This document shows, piece by piece, positions 1 to 9,177 of a stretch of 64,000 bases of DNA. The translations under genes were made by a program, and so were the position numbers. Every line of letters begins with the position of its first letter. Within the stretch, counting starts at the first letter, position 1. The stretch comes from Microbacterium murale (GTDB taxonomy: Bacteria > Actinomycetota > Actinomycetes > Actinomycetales > Microbacteriaceae), in contig NZ_JAUSXK010000001.1 of the NCBI RefSeq assembly GCF_030815955.1, forward strand, positions 2,170,001 through 2,234,000, written 5' to 3'. The notes below the pieces were generated by a model that was not told where the DNA came from, did no database searches, and worked only from the letters and a program-made list of their open reading frames with translations.

Positions 1-1
1 C

Positions 2-367
2 GATCCTGCCGCCGAACTTCCCGACGGTCATGTGCCGTGCGACTTCCTGTGGATCACGGACTCGGGCGAGGTCGCCGGGTTCATCGCTCTGCGCCGTGAA
101 CTGAACGAGCATCTGCGGCAGTTCGGCGGGCACATCGGCTATTCCGTGCGATCCTCACGCCGTCGTGAAGGAATAGCGAAGGAGGCGTTGAGGCTCGTGC
201 TCGACATCGCGCGGGAGCAAGGACTCGACCGCGTCATGCTGACCTGCGACGACGACAACCCCGGCTCGTTCCGCACGATCGAGGGTGCCGGTGGCGAGTT
301 GCAGGACGTCATCGACGCGTCGGAAGAGGGGCACCCGCGGCTGCGCCGCTACTGGATCACGCTCTAG
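2..367 (+). CDS. GNAT-family N-acetyltransferase, 5' end cut by the window
   Basis: This is the C-terminal part of a GCN5-related acetyltransferase, which moves an acetyl group from acetyl-CoA to an unknown amine. The reading frame is open to the window edge, and residues before the GTG at position 32 still fit the family, so the true start lies outside. Visible marks are the beta-strand FIALRRELN, the acetyl-CoA loop region RSSRRREGIAKEAL (an R/Q-x-x-G-x-A variant) and the motif LTCDDDNPGS followed by the usual late-domain IEGAGGE. It ends 50 nt before the convergent isomerase gene. The substrate cannot be told. Family call is firm; function is generic. Confidence 0.85.
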   Translation, partial: DPAAELPDGHVPCDFLWITDSGEVAGFIALRRELNEHLRQFGGHIGYSVRSSRRREGIAKEALRLVLDIAREQGLDRVMLTCDDDNPGSFRTIEGAGGELQDVIDASEEGHPRLRRYWITL

Positions 368-417
368 ACCGCGCGATCCAGCAGCCTGCGACCGTCCTCA
401 GCGGGCCCGGAACGTCT

Positions 418-1422
418 TCACTTCGCGGAGAAAGCACTGTCGAACGCGGCAACCGACGGCTTGTACGTCGACAGCTTGCGCACGAACTCCAAAGCCTCCG
501 GCGCGCCGACGAGCCGGTCCATCCCGGCGTCCTCCCACTCGACCGACAGCGGCCCCGTGTAGCCGATCGCGTTCATCATGCGGAACGCGTCCTCCCACGG
601 CACGTCACCGTGACCCGTCGAGATGAAGTCCCAGCCGCGCCGAGGGTCGGCCCACGGCAGGTGCGACGACAGGCGACCGTTGCGACCGTTGCCCAGGCGC
701 TTCTTCGTGTCCTTGCAGTGCACGTGGTAGATCCGATCCTGGAAGTCCCACAGGAATCCGACCGGGTCGATGTCCTGCCACACCATGTGCGAGGGGTCCC
801 AGTTGAGCCCGAACGCCTCACGGTGTCCGATCGCCTCGAGGGCGCGCGTGGTGGTCCAGTAGTCGTACGCGATCTCCGACGGGTGCACTTCGTGCGCGAA
901 GCGCACGCCGACCTCGTCGAACACATCGAGAATCGGGTTCCACCTGTCGGCGAAGTCCTGATATCCGGCCTCCACCATCTCGTCGGTGGCCGGCGGGAAC
1001 ATCGCGACGTACTTCCAGATCGATGACCCCGTGAACCCCGTGACCGTCTTCACGCCGAGCTTGGCGGCCAGGCGCGCAGTGTTCTTCATCTCCTCCGCAG
1101 CGCGCTGGCGCACGCCCTCGGGGTCGCCGTCTCCCCAGACATGATCGGAGACGATGTTGCGGTGACGCTGATCGATCGGGTCGTCGCATACGACCTGGCC
1201 CTTGAGGTGGTTCGAGATCGTCCAGACTTTCAGACCGTTGTGCTCGAGGACCTCCAGGCGGTCCTGGATGTACGCGTCGTCATCCCAGCGCCACGGGTCG
1301 AGGTGATCGCCCCAACATGCGATCTCGAGGCCGTCATAGCCCCACTCGCCCGCGAGCCGCGCGACCTCTTCGAACGGCAGGTCGGCCCACTGGCCGGTGA
1401 ACAGGGTGACAGGTCGTGACAT
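418..1422 (-). CDS. sugar phosphate isomerase/epimerase, TIM-barrel (AP-endonuclease-2 fold)
   Basis: A cytoplasmic TIM-barrel enzyme of the xylose-isomerase-like group that includes IolE, IolI and sugar epimerases; these isomerise or epimerise sugars or keto-polyols using a divalent metal. Likely metal ligands and acid/base residues are E178 (HEVHPSE), D209 and H212 (NWDPSHMVWQ), H233, H235 and D238 (HVHCKDTK) and the late glutamate in SVEWED. Length is about 334 aa, normal for the family. Two ATG codons lie in tandem; the second is chosen because the AGAGGA Shine-Dalgarno sits at better distance. It is last in a leftward operon after a Gfo/Idh dehydrogenase and a binding lipoprotein, pointing to polyol or sugar catabolism. 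The exact substrate is unknown. Confidence 0.85.
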   Translation of the reverse strand: MSRPVTLFTGQWADLPFEEVARLAGEWGYDGLEIACWGDHLDPWRWDDDAYIQDRLEVLEHNGLKVWTISNHLKGQVVCDDPIDQRHRNIVSDHVWGDGDPEGVRQRAAEEMKNTARLAAKLGVKTVTGFTGSSIWKYVAMFPPATDEMVEAGYQDFADRWNPILDVFDEVGVRFAHEVHPSEIAYDYWTTTRALEAIGHREAFGLNWDPSHMVWQDIDPVGFLWDFQDRIYHVHCKDTKKRLGNGRNGRLSSHLPWADPRRGWDFISTGHGDVPWEDAFRMMNAIGYTGPLSVEWEDAGMDRLVGAPEALEFVRKLSTYKPSVAAFDSAFSAK

Positions 1423-1461
1423 CATCGTCCTCTTCTCATGAGATTCGTATCGTGGTCGTTC

Positions 1462-2625
1462 TCAGACGCCGGTCCAGGCCGAGCCGTTCGACGAACTGCG
1501 CTCGACAGCATCGAGCACCCGCTGCACGTGCAGCCCTTCGGTGAACGTCGGGTGCGCGGCGCTCCCGCTCGCAATCGCCTCCACGAGATCCTTCGCCTGG
1601 TGCGAGAAACCGTGCTCGTAGCCGAGCATATGCCCGGTCGGCCACCATCCCGCAAGGTACGGATGCTCTGGTTCGGTGACCAGGATGCGAGTGAAGCCCT
1701 GCTCTCCTGCGGGCTGCGTGGCGTCGTAGAAGTCGAGCACATTCATGTCCTCGAGGTTCCAGTGCAGCGCGCCGCCGTCGCCCGAGATCTCGATGTCGAG
1801 CGCGTTCTTGCGGCCGGTCGCGAAGCGGGTGGCTTCGAAGGTCGCCAGGGTCCCCGACTCGAGTCGGCCGGTGAACAGAGCGACGTCGTCGACCGTGACC
1901 TTCCCGCGCTCGGTGCTCGCGGTGCCGCTGAGTCCGACGGATTCGCCCAGCAGCGGGCGCTCGTCGACCAGGGTCTCCAGTACCGCCGAGACCTGCGTCA
2001 GCGACTGCCCGGTGACGAACTGGGTCATGTCGATGATGTGCGCGCCGATGTCGCCGAGCGAGCCGGAGCCCGCGCGGTCCTTGTCGAGCCGCCAGGTCAT
2101 CGGAGCCTCAGGGTCGGCGAGCCAGTCCTGGCGATAGCTCGCGCGCACCTGCCGCACCGTGCCGATTCGTCCGGCCGCGATCATGTCGCGCATCAGGGTG
2201 ACAGCGGGCACGCGGCGGTAGGTGAACCCCACCATGGCGTGGATGCCGTGGGTCGCAGCATCCTGCGCGGCCTGCTCCATCGCCTCGGCCTCTTCCACCG
2301 TGTTGGCCAGTGGCTTCTCGCACAGCACGTGCTTGCCGGCGGCCAGCGCGGCGATCGCGATCTCGGCGTGCGATTCCCCGGGCGTGACGATGTCGATCAC
2401 GTCGATGTCGTCACGAGCGATGACGGCTCGCCAGTCGGTAGACGTCTCGTCCCAGCCCCACTTGCGTGCCGCGGATGCCGTCTTGTCGGCATCGCGTCCG
2501 ACGAGCACCGCCATCCGAGGGGAAAGGGGAAGGTCGAACGCCGCAGGCGCCTGGCGCCAGCCGACGGAGTGCGCGGCTCCCATGAATCCGTGGCCGATCA
2601 TGGCCACTCGCAGCTCAGTTGTCAT
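1462..2625 (-). CDS. Gfo/Idh/MocA-family NAD(P)-dependent oxidoreductase
   Basis: A sugar or polyol dehydrogenase of the glucose-fructose oxidoreductase / inositol dehydrogenase family. The N-terminal Rossmann fold shows G11-H-G-F-M-G16 and the family signature EKP at residues 103-105 (catalytic-site lysine). The second half is the usual alpha/beta substrate domain. At 387 aa it is normal length. A GGGAG Shine-Dalgarno precedes the ATG. It lies between the binding-protein gene and the isomerase gene on the same strand, so it probably oxidises the imported sugar or polyol before isomerisation, as in inositol-type pathways. This is inference from context; no other iol genes are visible here. 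Confidence 0.88.
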   Translation of the reverse strand: MTTELRVAMIGHGFMGAAHSVGWRQAPAAFDLPLSPRMAVLVGRDADKTASAARKWGWDETSTDWRAVIARDDIDVIDIVTPGESHAEIAIAALAAGKHVLCEKPLANTVEEAEAMEQAAQDAATHGIHAMVGFTYRRVPAVTLMRDMIAAGRIGTVRQVRASYRQDWLADPEAPMTWRLDKDRAGSGSLGDIGAHIIDMTQFVTGQSLTQVSAVLETLVDERPLLGESVGLSGTASTERGKVTVDDVALFTGRLESGTLATFEATRFATGRKNALDIEISGDGGALHWNLEDMNVLDFYDATQPAGEQGFTRILVTEPEHPYLAGWWPTGHMLGYEHGFSHQAKDLVEAIASGSAAHPTFTEGLHVQRVLDAVERSSSNGSAWTGV

Positions 2626-2646
2626 ATCTACTCCCGGGGAAACGGT

Positions 2647-2676
2647 GCGGGGCGAGCGCAGTGGCGCTCGCCCCGC
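2647..2676 (-). promoter_or_regulatory. stable intercistronic hairpin after the binding-protein gene
   Basis: A perfect 13-bp GC-only-rich stem (GCGGGGCGAGCGC with its complement) closes a 4-nt loop, between the stop of the binding lipoprotein and the start of the dehydrogenase. No T-run follows it on the transcribed strand. Such hairpins commonly protect the 3' end of the abundant binding-protein mRNA or partly terminate transcription, lowering expression of downstream genes. The structure is seen directly; the role is inferred. Confidence 0.7.
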
Positions 2677-2685
2677 GGGTGTTGA

Positions 2686-3738
2686 TCAGGACTCGAAGGC
2701 GAGTTTGATGAACTCGTCGACGTTGTCCTTGGTCACGACGGGCGCGTCCAGCACGATGCGGTACGGCACGCTCGGCGTGATCAGGTCGCTCATCGTCTTG
2801 TCCTGTGCGATCAGACGTGCCATCGCGATGCCGTCGGCTGCCTGCGTCGACGGGTAGATGACGGTCGCCTTGACGACGGTGTCGTCCGCCTTGATGTTGT
2901 CCATCATGTTGACGCTTCCGGCGCCGCCGACGAGGAAGAACTCGTCGCGGCCGGCCGCATCGATGGCCGCGAGGACGCCGATGCCCTGGTCGTCATCGTG
3001 GTTCCAGATCGCGTCGATCTTCGGGTTCGCCGAGAGGAGCTGGGATGCCGCGCTCTCGCCACCGGCGACGGTGAAGTCTGCAGCGACTCGGGCGCCGACC
3101 TCGAGATCGCAGGTCTCGAGAGCATCCTTGAAGCCCTGCGAACGGTCCTGAGTCAGCGGCAGGGAGTCGATTCCAGCGATCTCTGCGACGACGGCATCGC
3201 TCTGGCCGTCGAGCTGTTCGCAGATGTACATACCGGCGCTGACGCCCATGCCGTAGTTGTCGCCCAGGATCGTGAGGCGCGAGGCGGACGTGTCGGAGAA
3301 CTCACGGTCGACGTTGATGACGGGGATGCCGGCATCCATCGCCTTCTGCGCGACCTGGGTCAGCGCCGCACCGTCCGTGGGAAGGAGCACGATCGCGTCG
3401 ACCCCTTCGTTGATGAACTGCTCGACGGCCGCGATCTGCTGGTTGGCGTCGTTGGTTCCCTCTGCCTGACGCAGCTCGACGTCGTCGAAGCTCTCGGCCG
3501 CATTGATGGCGCCGGTGTTGATCGCGCCGAGCCATCCGTGGTCGGCCTCTGGGCCCGACCAGCCGATGACGACGGTGTCGCCCGAGGCCGTGTTCTCCTC
3601 GCTCGTGGTGCCCTGGTTCTCGGTCTCGCCTTCGCCCTCTGCACCATCGCTGGTACATCCGGCCAGCAGAGTGACGGCGAACAGTGCTGCCGCTCCTGCC
3701 ATCAGCGGGCGGAGCCCGCGTGTGCGCATGCTGTGCAT
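2686..3738 (-). CDS. sugar ABC transporter substrate-binding lipoprotein (RbsB-like, type 1)
   Basis: The extracellular capture protein of a ribose/inositol-type importer. It has a lipoprotein signal with basic start, hydrophobic core and LAGC lipobox (C28), then an acidic/Thr-rich linker and a periplasmic-binding-protein-1 domain (VVIGWSG..., IDAIVLLPTD, DAIWNHDDDQGIG). About 350 aa. The frame opens 114 nt further upstream, but a strong AAGGAGG Shine-Dalgarno lies 7 nt before the chosen ATG and the signal peptide begins there. It is first in a leftward operon with dehydrogenase and isomerase genes, and divergent from the matching ATPase and permease. The ligand is a monosaccharide or polyol, not further defined. 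Confidence 0.92.
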   Translation of the reverse strand: MHSMRTRGLRPLMAGAAALFAVTLLAGCTSDGAEGEGETENQGTTSEENTASGDTVVIGWSGPEADHGWLGAINTGAINAAESFDDVELRQAEGTNDANQQIAAVEQFINEGVDAIVLLPTDGAALTQVAQKAMDAGIPVINVDREFSDTSASRLTILGDNYGMGVSAGMYICEQLDGQSDAVVAEIAGIDSLPLTQDRSQGFKDALETCDLEVGARVAADFTVAGGESAASQLLSANPKIDAIWNHDDDQGIGVLAAIDAAGRDEFFLVGGAGSVNMMDNIKADDTVVKATVIYPSTQAADGIAMARLIAQDKTMSDLITPSVPYRIVLDAPVVTKDNVDEFIKLAFES

Positions 3739-3984
3739 GTCTTTCCTCCTTGAAATGTGATGCAGATGCGTGCGGTGCAGGCATTCTCGATCGGGATCGA
3801 GTCGGTGTGCGCCGCGCACTGACATGGTCAAGTTAGCAGAACATGTCATCACGTGACCAGCTTTTGTTGGAAGACTGTCAGAAGTAAGTACAGCGTTGTA
3901 ATCCTGTTATCCAGGGGAACTTGCTTCGATGGGGATCGCTCGAACGTGAAGCACGACGCTCTCGCATTAGAAATCAGAGCATGT

Positions 3985-3990
3985 TATGTT
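3985..3990 (+). promoter_or_regulatory. TATGTT -10 hexamer, leaderless start of the ABC ATPase
   Basis: A TANNNT hexamer sits exactly 6 nt before the GTG at 3997. This spacing puts the transcription start on or next to the start codon. It supports choosing that GTG, which has no Shine-Dalgarno. The rest of the 258-nt divergent region (3739-3996) is relatively AT-rich and holds the palindromic-looking TCATCACGTGACC near 3845, a possible operator, but no assignment is made. Confidence 0.55.
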
Positions 3991-3996
3991 CCTGCT

Positions 3997-5518
3997 GTGA
4001 TCAAAGTTGACCAGACTCCGGCATTACTGGAGATGCGCGGTGTCGAGAAGAGCTTCGTCGGTGTGCGCGCGTTGCGCGGGGTCGACCTCGAGGTGATGCC
4101 GGGTGAGGTGCACTGCCTGCTCGGCCAGAACGGCGCAGGCAAATCGACGCTCATCAAGACTCTCGCCGGTGTGCACACTCCCGATGCCGGGGAGATCCGC
4201 TGGATGGGTGAGCCCGTCGAGATCGCGAACCCGCAGACGGCGATCTCGCTCGGCATCTCGACCATGTATCAGGAGCTCGACGTCGTCGACGGCCTCACGG
4301 TGGCGGAGAACGTCTTCCTCGGCCATGAGTTCGACAGCTTCGGATTCACGCGGCGCGGCCAGCTCATCCACGAGACGCGCAGGCTCCTCGAGCGGCTCGG
4401 CCACGGATCGATGTCGCCGCACGCCGAAGTCGGCTCGCTCAGCGCTGCCGAGAAGCAGATCGTCAGCATGACCCGCGCCCTGTCGCATGACACGAAGCTC
4501 ATCATCATGGACGAGCCCTCGGCGGTTCTCGATTCCGAAGAGGTGCGCAATCTGTTCGCGGTGGTGCGGGAACTGACATCGCAGGGCATCGCGGTCGTGT
4601 ACATCACCCACCGCCTCGAGGAGATCCGCCAGATAGGCGATCGCATCACAGTGCTCAAGGACGGCTCCACCGTAGCCAGCAATCTGTCGGTGGCGGACAC
4701 GACCACCGCCGAGCTGATCAAGCACATGACCGGTCGCGCCGTGCAGAACGTCTTCCCGCCGGCAGAGCCCATCGCCGCCGACGCGCCGGTGCTGCTCGAG
4801 GTCGAGGGCCTGGGCCTCGACGGGGTCTTCGAGAACGTGTCGTTCTCCGTGCGCGCCGGCGAGATCATCGGTCTCGCCGGTCTCGTCGGCTCGGGGCGCA
4901 GCGAGATCATCGAGACGATCTACGGTGCTCGGCGGGCGTCGACCGGAACCGTCCGTGTCGGCGGGAAAGAGCTTCCGCGCGGATCCGTCTCCGCGGCAGT
5001 GGCTGCCGGGCGTCGGGCTGAGTCCCGAGGAGCGCAAGTCCCAGGGTCTCGTGCTCGGGGAGCCGATCTTCAAGAACGTCACGCTGTCGTCGTTCACGCG
5101 GTTCGCCAAGGGCCCGCTGCTGGATGAGCGCAGCGAGCGCCGCACTGCCAGGGATCAGATCGCCGCTCTCGAACTGCGGCCGGCTGATCCCGACCGCCCT
5201 GCGGCGACCCTGTCGGGGGGAAACCAGCAGAAGATCCTGCTCGCCCGCTGGCTCGTGCACGGCAGCTCAGTGCTGCTGCTGGATGAGCCCACCCGAGGCG
5301 TCGACATCGGAGCGCGCTCCGAGATCTACGCGCTGATCCGCCGACTCGCGGCATCCGGGCACGCCATCGTCGTCATCTCGAGCGAGATCGAGGAAGTCCT
5401 CGGTCTCGCCGACTCGGTCCTCGTCGTCGGCGACGGACGCGTCCTCACCACACTCCCCGCATCAGAGATCGACGAGCACGGCGTGCTCGACCTCGTCATG
5501 AAAGGAGTCGCCGCGTGA
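3997..5518 (+). pseudogene. sugar ABC transporter ATP-binding protein (RbsA/XylG-like), 1-nt frameshift
   Basis: A two-domain ATPase energising the adjacent RbsC-like permease. Domain 1 shows Walker A GQNGAGKST (43-51), signature-like LSAAEKQ and Walker B LIIMDEPS. Domain 2 has the usual degenerate Walker A region (GLVGSGRSE), then LSGGNQQK and LLLDEPTRGVDIG. The two halves are in different frames: at 5008-5010 a GGG appears where GG would restore the reading ...AAGVGLSPEERK. With one G removed, the product is 506 aa, the normal family length. Both sides are otherwise intact, so this is either a very recent inactivating mutation or a base-calling error in a G run. The downstream permease overlaps the stop by 4 nt. 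Start GTG is supported by the TATGTT hexamer. Confidence 0.85.
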
Positions 5519-6573
5519 GCGTGCAGACCCCCACCTCGCCCGGTCAGACCGAGGCTGAGACCCCGTCCGCGCTGCGCCGGTGGCTGTCCGGATCCGTCGG
5601 GCGCAATCTCGGCCTGGTTCTGGCGCTTCTGGTGATCATCGTCGTCGGGGCGGTGACCTCCTCGAACTTCTTGAACTTCGACAACGCCCTCGTGATCCTG
5701 CGCCAGGCTTCGATCATCGGCGTGATCAGCGTGGGAATGACCTTCGTCATCATCGCCGGTGGCATCGACCTCTCCGTCGGCGCCGTCCTGGCGCTGGCAT
5801 CCGTCGTCGGCTCACTGGCGGCGATCCAGGACATCGCGAGCTCCAGCCACTGGATCGTGACAGTCGTCGTCGCGTTGCTGGTCGGGGTCGGCGCCGGCCT
5901 GATCAACGGAGTCGTGATCGCGTACGGCAAGGTCGCGGCCTTCATGGCGACGCTCGCGATGATGGTCGGTGCGCGCGGCCTGGCCGAGATCCTCGCCAAC
6001 AATCGCACCCTGGTGATCTCCGACCGCGACTTCGTCCGCGCCATGAATGTGGACATCCTCGGTGTCGACATCCTCATCTGGATCTTCGCCGTCGTCGCGG
6101 TCGCCGGATGGTTCCTCCTCAATCGCACGACGTTCGGACGCCGCACGGTCGCAATCGGCGGCAACCCCGAGGCCGCACGTCTGGCGGGCATCAAGGTCAA
6201 GCGGCACACGATGTGGCTGTACGCGCTCGTCGGCCTGACTGCCGGAATCGCCGCCGTCATGCTCATGGGCCGTACGACGGCCGGCACCTCGACGCACGGC
6301 AACCTGTACGAGCTCGACGCGATCGCGGCCGTCGTCGTCGGCGGTACCCTCCTCATCGGCGGACGCGGCACGATCACCGGCACCGTGTTCGGTGTGCTGA
6401 TCTTCGCGACGCTGTCGAACGTGTTCGTGCAGAACAACCTCACGTCCTCTGCGCAGGCCGTCGCCAAGGGCGTGATCATCGTCGTCGCGGTACTGCTGCA
6501 GCAGCGCTTCGCCGTCGGACGCGTCCCGCGCAGCCGCCTGCGCCCCGCGGGTCAGGTGGTGCCTCCCGCGTAG
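5515..6573 (+). CDS. sugar ABC transporter permease (RbsC-like)
   Basis: The membrane channel of the ribose/xylose/inositol importer class. It is strongly hydrophobic with roughly eight to ten membrane helices, including the family hallmark segment FVIIAGGIDLSVGAVLALA, and a cytoplasmic coupling loop around GGNPEAARLAGIKV. Length 352 aa is slightly above typical RbsC because of N-terminal (about 25 aa) and C-terminal basic tails. The GTG start overlaps the ATPase stop by 4 nt (GTGA), so the pair is translationally coupled. If the ATPase frameshift is real, this permease may lack its motor unless another ATPase substitutes. Confidence 0.92.
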   Translation: MSVQTPTSPGQTEAETPSALRRWLSGSVGRNLGLVLALLVIIVVGAVTSSNFLNFDNALVILRQASIIGVISVGMTFVIIAGGIDLSVGAVLALASVVGSLAAIQDIASSSHWIVTVVVALLVGVGAGLINGVVIAYGKVAAFMATLAMMVGARGLAEILANNRTLVISDRDFVRAMNVDILGVDILIWIFAVVAVAGWFLLNRTTFGRRTVAIGGNPEAARLAGIKVKRHTMWLYALVGLTAGIAAVMLMGRTTAGTSTHGNLYELDAIAAVVVGGTLLIGGRGTITGTVFGVLIFATLSNVFVQNNLTSSAQAVAKGVIIVVAVLLQQRFAVGRVPRSRLRPAGQVVPPA

Positions 6574-6675
6574 ACTCGACAGACGCGGAAGGGCCGAAAA
6601 CGAGGGCCTCCAGGGCGTGGATGCGGTGCAGTCCTGGCGAAGCACAGAGCCGTTCACGAGAATCACAGGGTAGGA

Positions 6676-7854
6676 ATGGCAAGCAATCTCAGCACCGGCG
6701 GTGTCGGCGAACTCTTCCAATTGCTGCGCGACGGTGAACCGCGTACCCGAGCAGAACTGGCGAAGACCTCGGGACTCGCCCGATCGACCGTGGCCGCGCG
6801 CGTCGACGAACTCATGCGAAAGGGCTTGATCGCCCCCGTCGCCGATGCTGCATCGACCGGTGGGCGTCCTCCTTCCCAGTTCGCCCTGAACCCCACGGCG
6901 AAGGTCGTCATCGCCGTCGACATCGGCGCGTCGCACACGACGGTCGCCGTGACGGATCTCGCCGGAACGATTCTCGCCGAACGCACCGGCAGACTCGCCG
7001 TTTCGCTCGGGCCGGAGACCGTGCTGTCGTGGCTCGTCGAGGCTGCGAACGAGTTGATCCTCGAGACCGGACTCAGCCATGACCGCGTCGCGGCGGTCGG
7101 CGTCGGCGTGCCAGGGCCCGTCGAGCACGCGACCGGTCGTCCGGCGAAGCCGCCGATCATGCCCGGCTGGGACGGATTCGACGTGCCGGGCTGGGTGCAG
7201 CAGCACCTGCAGGTTCCTGTGCTCGTCGACAATGACGTGAACATCTCGGCGCTCGGTGAGCGCGCTGCCGCCTGGCCATCGACCGATCACATGATCTTCG
7301 TCAAGGTCGCCACCGGCATCGGTGCGGGCATCATCTCGGACGGACGTCTGCTTCGCGGGGCGCAGGGCATCGCTGGTGACTTCGGTCACGTGCGCGTCGC
7401 CAGAGGAGCGGATGTGCCGTGCCATTGCGGGAACACCGGCTGCCTCGAGGCGCTTGCCTCCGGCCCCGCTATCGCGCGCTCGCTCAGCCAGCGCGGAATC
7501 CCGGCGACCGATGGCGACGACGTCGTCGAGTTGGTCAAAGCCGGCAGCCTCGAAGCGATTCAGGCCGTGCGCCAGGCCGGCCGTGACCTCGGCGAGGTGC
7601 TCACGGCATCCGTGAGTCTGCTCAATCCGTCGGTGATCGCCATCGGCGGCGCCATGGCGCGCGTGGGCGAGCACCTGATCGCCGGCGTTCGCGAGGTCGT
7701 CTACACGCACTCCATGCCGCTGGCGACCGAGCACCTCGCGATCGTGCAGTCGGTCACAGCGGGAGAAGCCGCCGTGCGCGGTGCCAGCCTGCTCGCGATC
7801 GAGCATGCGCTGAGCCCGGAGATCCTGCCCCGCAGCTTCGCGCTCGACGGCTGA
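6676..7854 (+). CDS. ROK-family transcriptional regulator (XylR/NagC type)
   Basis: A sugar-responsive repressor combining an N-terminal winged helix-turn-helix (residues about 12-55, with TRAELAKTSGLARSTVAARV) and a ROK sugar-kinase-like domain from about residue 76. Visible are the phosphate loop VDIGASHTTV (81-90), the ROK core GVGVPGPVEHATG and the zinc-binding CHCGNTGCLE (C249, C251, C256). 392 aa is typical. It lies about 100 nt downstream of the permease on the same strand and most likely controls the preceding transport and catabolic genes in response to their sugar. It ends 14 nt from the convergent purD gene. Confidence 0.9.
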   Translation: MASNLSTGGVGELFQLLRDGEPRTRAELAKTSGLARSTVAARVDELMRKGLIAPVADAASTGGRPPSQFALNPTAKVVIAVDIGASHTTVAVTDLAGTILAERTGRLAVSLGPETVLSWLVEAANELILETGLSHDRVAAVGVGVPGPVEHATGRPAKPPIMPGWDGFDVPGWVQQHLQVPVLVDNDVNISALGERAAAWPSTDHMIFVKVATGIGAGIISDGRLLRGAQGIAGDFGHVRVARGADVPCHCGNTGCLEALASGPAIARSLSQRGIPATDGDDVVELVKAGSLEAIQAVRQAGRDLGEVLTASVSLLNPSVIAIGGAMARVGEHLIAGVREVVYTHSMPLATEHLAIVQSVTAGEAAVRGASLLAIEHALSPEILPRSFALDG

Positions 7855-7868
7855 GCGCGCCGCACCGC

Positions 7869-9146
7869 CTACTCGGCGACGCGGGCGGCGATGTCGCGGC
7901 GGAAGTGTGCGCCGTCCAGGCCGATGCGGCTCATCGCGTCGTACGCCCGCGTGCGCGCGGCGGCGAAGTCGGATCCGACCGACACCACGTTCAGTACGCG
8001 CCCGCCGGTGGCGAGCAGGTCACCGCCCGGAGCATCCGGCCCTGCTGTCGCGGCGTGCACGATCCGCACACCGTCGACGCTCGCAGCATCCGAAAGCCCC
8101 GAGATCTGGCGCCCGGTCTGCGGCGCCTCCGGATAGCCCTCGCTCGCGAGCACGACGGTGATCGCGACGTCTTCCGAGAACACGGGGTCCGGCTGGTCTT
8201 CGAGAGTGCCCGATGCCGCGGCGAACAGCAGTTCCGACAACGGAGTCACAAGGCGGGGCAGCACGACCTGCGTCTCCGGGTCACCGAAGCGGGCGTTGAA
8301 CTCGATGACCTTGATGCCCTTGTCCGTGAGGATGAGCCCCGCGTAGAGCAGGCCGATGAACGGAGTGCCTTCGGAATCGAGCTGGCGGATCACCGGCAGC
8401 GCGACCTGCTCTGTCACAAGAGACACGAAAGCCTGTTCGCTGCCGAACTGCTCGTCGAGCCAGGGGAGCGGAGAGTACGCGCCCATGCCACCCGTGTTCG
8501 GGCCTTCGTCACCGTCGTACGCGCGCTTGAAGTCCTGAGCGGGGCTCAGTGCACGGACCGTGTCGCCGTCGGAGAGGAAGAAGAGCGACACCTCGGGGCC
8601 GGAGAGGAACTCCTCGATGAGCACAGGGCCGTGCGGGAGATAGTGAGTCGCGTGCGCGAGGGCCTCGGCACGGTCGGACGTGACGATGACACCCTTGCCC
8701 GCAGCCAGGCCGTCGGCCTTGACCACATAGGGCGCGCCGAGGTCGTCGAAAGCCGTCTCGACGTCGGCGACGGATGCGGCGCGCACGGCGCGGCCGGTCG
8801 GCACGGACGCCGCGTCCATCACCCGCTTCGCGAAGGCCTTCGAGCCCTCCAGCTGAGCGGCGGCCTTCCCGGGGCCGAACACGGGAATGCCGCGTTCGCG
8901 CAATGCATCCGCGACGCCGGCGACGAGCGGGGCCTCCGGGCCGATGACGACGAGATCGATCCCGTTCTCGTTCGCGAAGGTGGTGACCGCGCCACCGTCG
9001 AGCTGATCGACGGAGACGAGTGCAGCATCCTGGGCGATACCCGCGTTACCAGGGGCGGCGAGGATCTCATGCTGCGCGTCCTCTGCCTTCAGGGCGAGGA
9101 TGATCGCGTGCTCACGGGCACCGGAACCGAGGACGAGGATCTTCAC
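7869..9146 (-). CDS. purD: phosphoribosylamine-glycine ligase
   Basis: Step 2 of de novo purine synthesis: joins glycine to phosphoribosylamine using ATP to give glycinamide ribonucleotide, in the cytoplasm. The N-terminal domain begins [14 protein letters not shown] (GSGGREHA in most homologues, here with Ala). An ATP-grasp domain follows, with [24 protein letters not shown] and [12 protein letters not shown]. 425 aa is full length. The start is GTG with a TAGTCT hexamer 6 nt upstream, indicating a leaderless mRNA. It is monocistronic here; purM and purF lie about 20 kb away. Confidence 0.97.
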   Translation of the reverse strand: MKILVLGSGAREHAIILALKAEDAQHEILAAPGNAGIAQDAALVSVDQLDGGAVTTFANENGIDLVVIGPEAPLVAGVADALRERGIPVFGPGKAAAQLEGSKAFAKRVMDAASVPTGRAVRAASVADVETAFDDLGAPYVVKADGLAAGKGVIVTSDRAEALAHATHYLPHGPVLIEEFLSGPEVSLFFLSDGDTVRALSPAQDFKRAYDGDEGPNTGGMGAYSPLPWLDEQFGSEQAFVSLVTEQVALPVIRQLDSEGTPFIGLLYAGLILTDKGIKVIEFNARFGDPETQVVLPRLVTPLSELLFAAASGTLEDQPDPVFSEDVAITVVLASEGYPEAPQTGRQISGLSDAASVDGVRIVHAATAGPDAPGGDLLATGGRVLNVVSVGSDFAAARTRAYDAMSRIGLDGAHFRRDIAARVAE

Positions 9147-9152
9147 CCGTCC

Positions 9153-9158
9153 AGACTA
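9153..9158 (-). promoter_or_regulatory. TAGTCT -10 hexamer, leaderless start of purD
   Basis: On the minus strand TAGTCT is followed by 6 nt and then the GTG start codon. There is no Shine-Dalgarno. Same layout as nine other genes in the window. Confidence 0.6.
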
Positions 9159-9177
9159 CCGAGCCGCTCGCGCGACG

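Noticed and set aside
5001..5015. Programmed frameshift in the ABC ATPase
   Set aside because: No slippery heptamer or downstream structure typical for such sites, and RbsA proteins are not known to use recoding. A mutation or base-calling error is simpler.
5812..7806. 664-codon minus-strand frame opposite the permease and ROK genes
   Set aside because: Composition is typical of a shadow frame (R, D, H, G rich); the plus-strand genes have clear domains.
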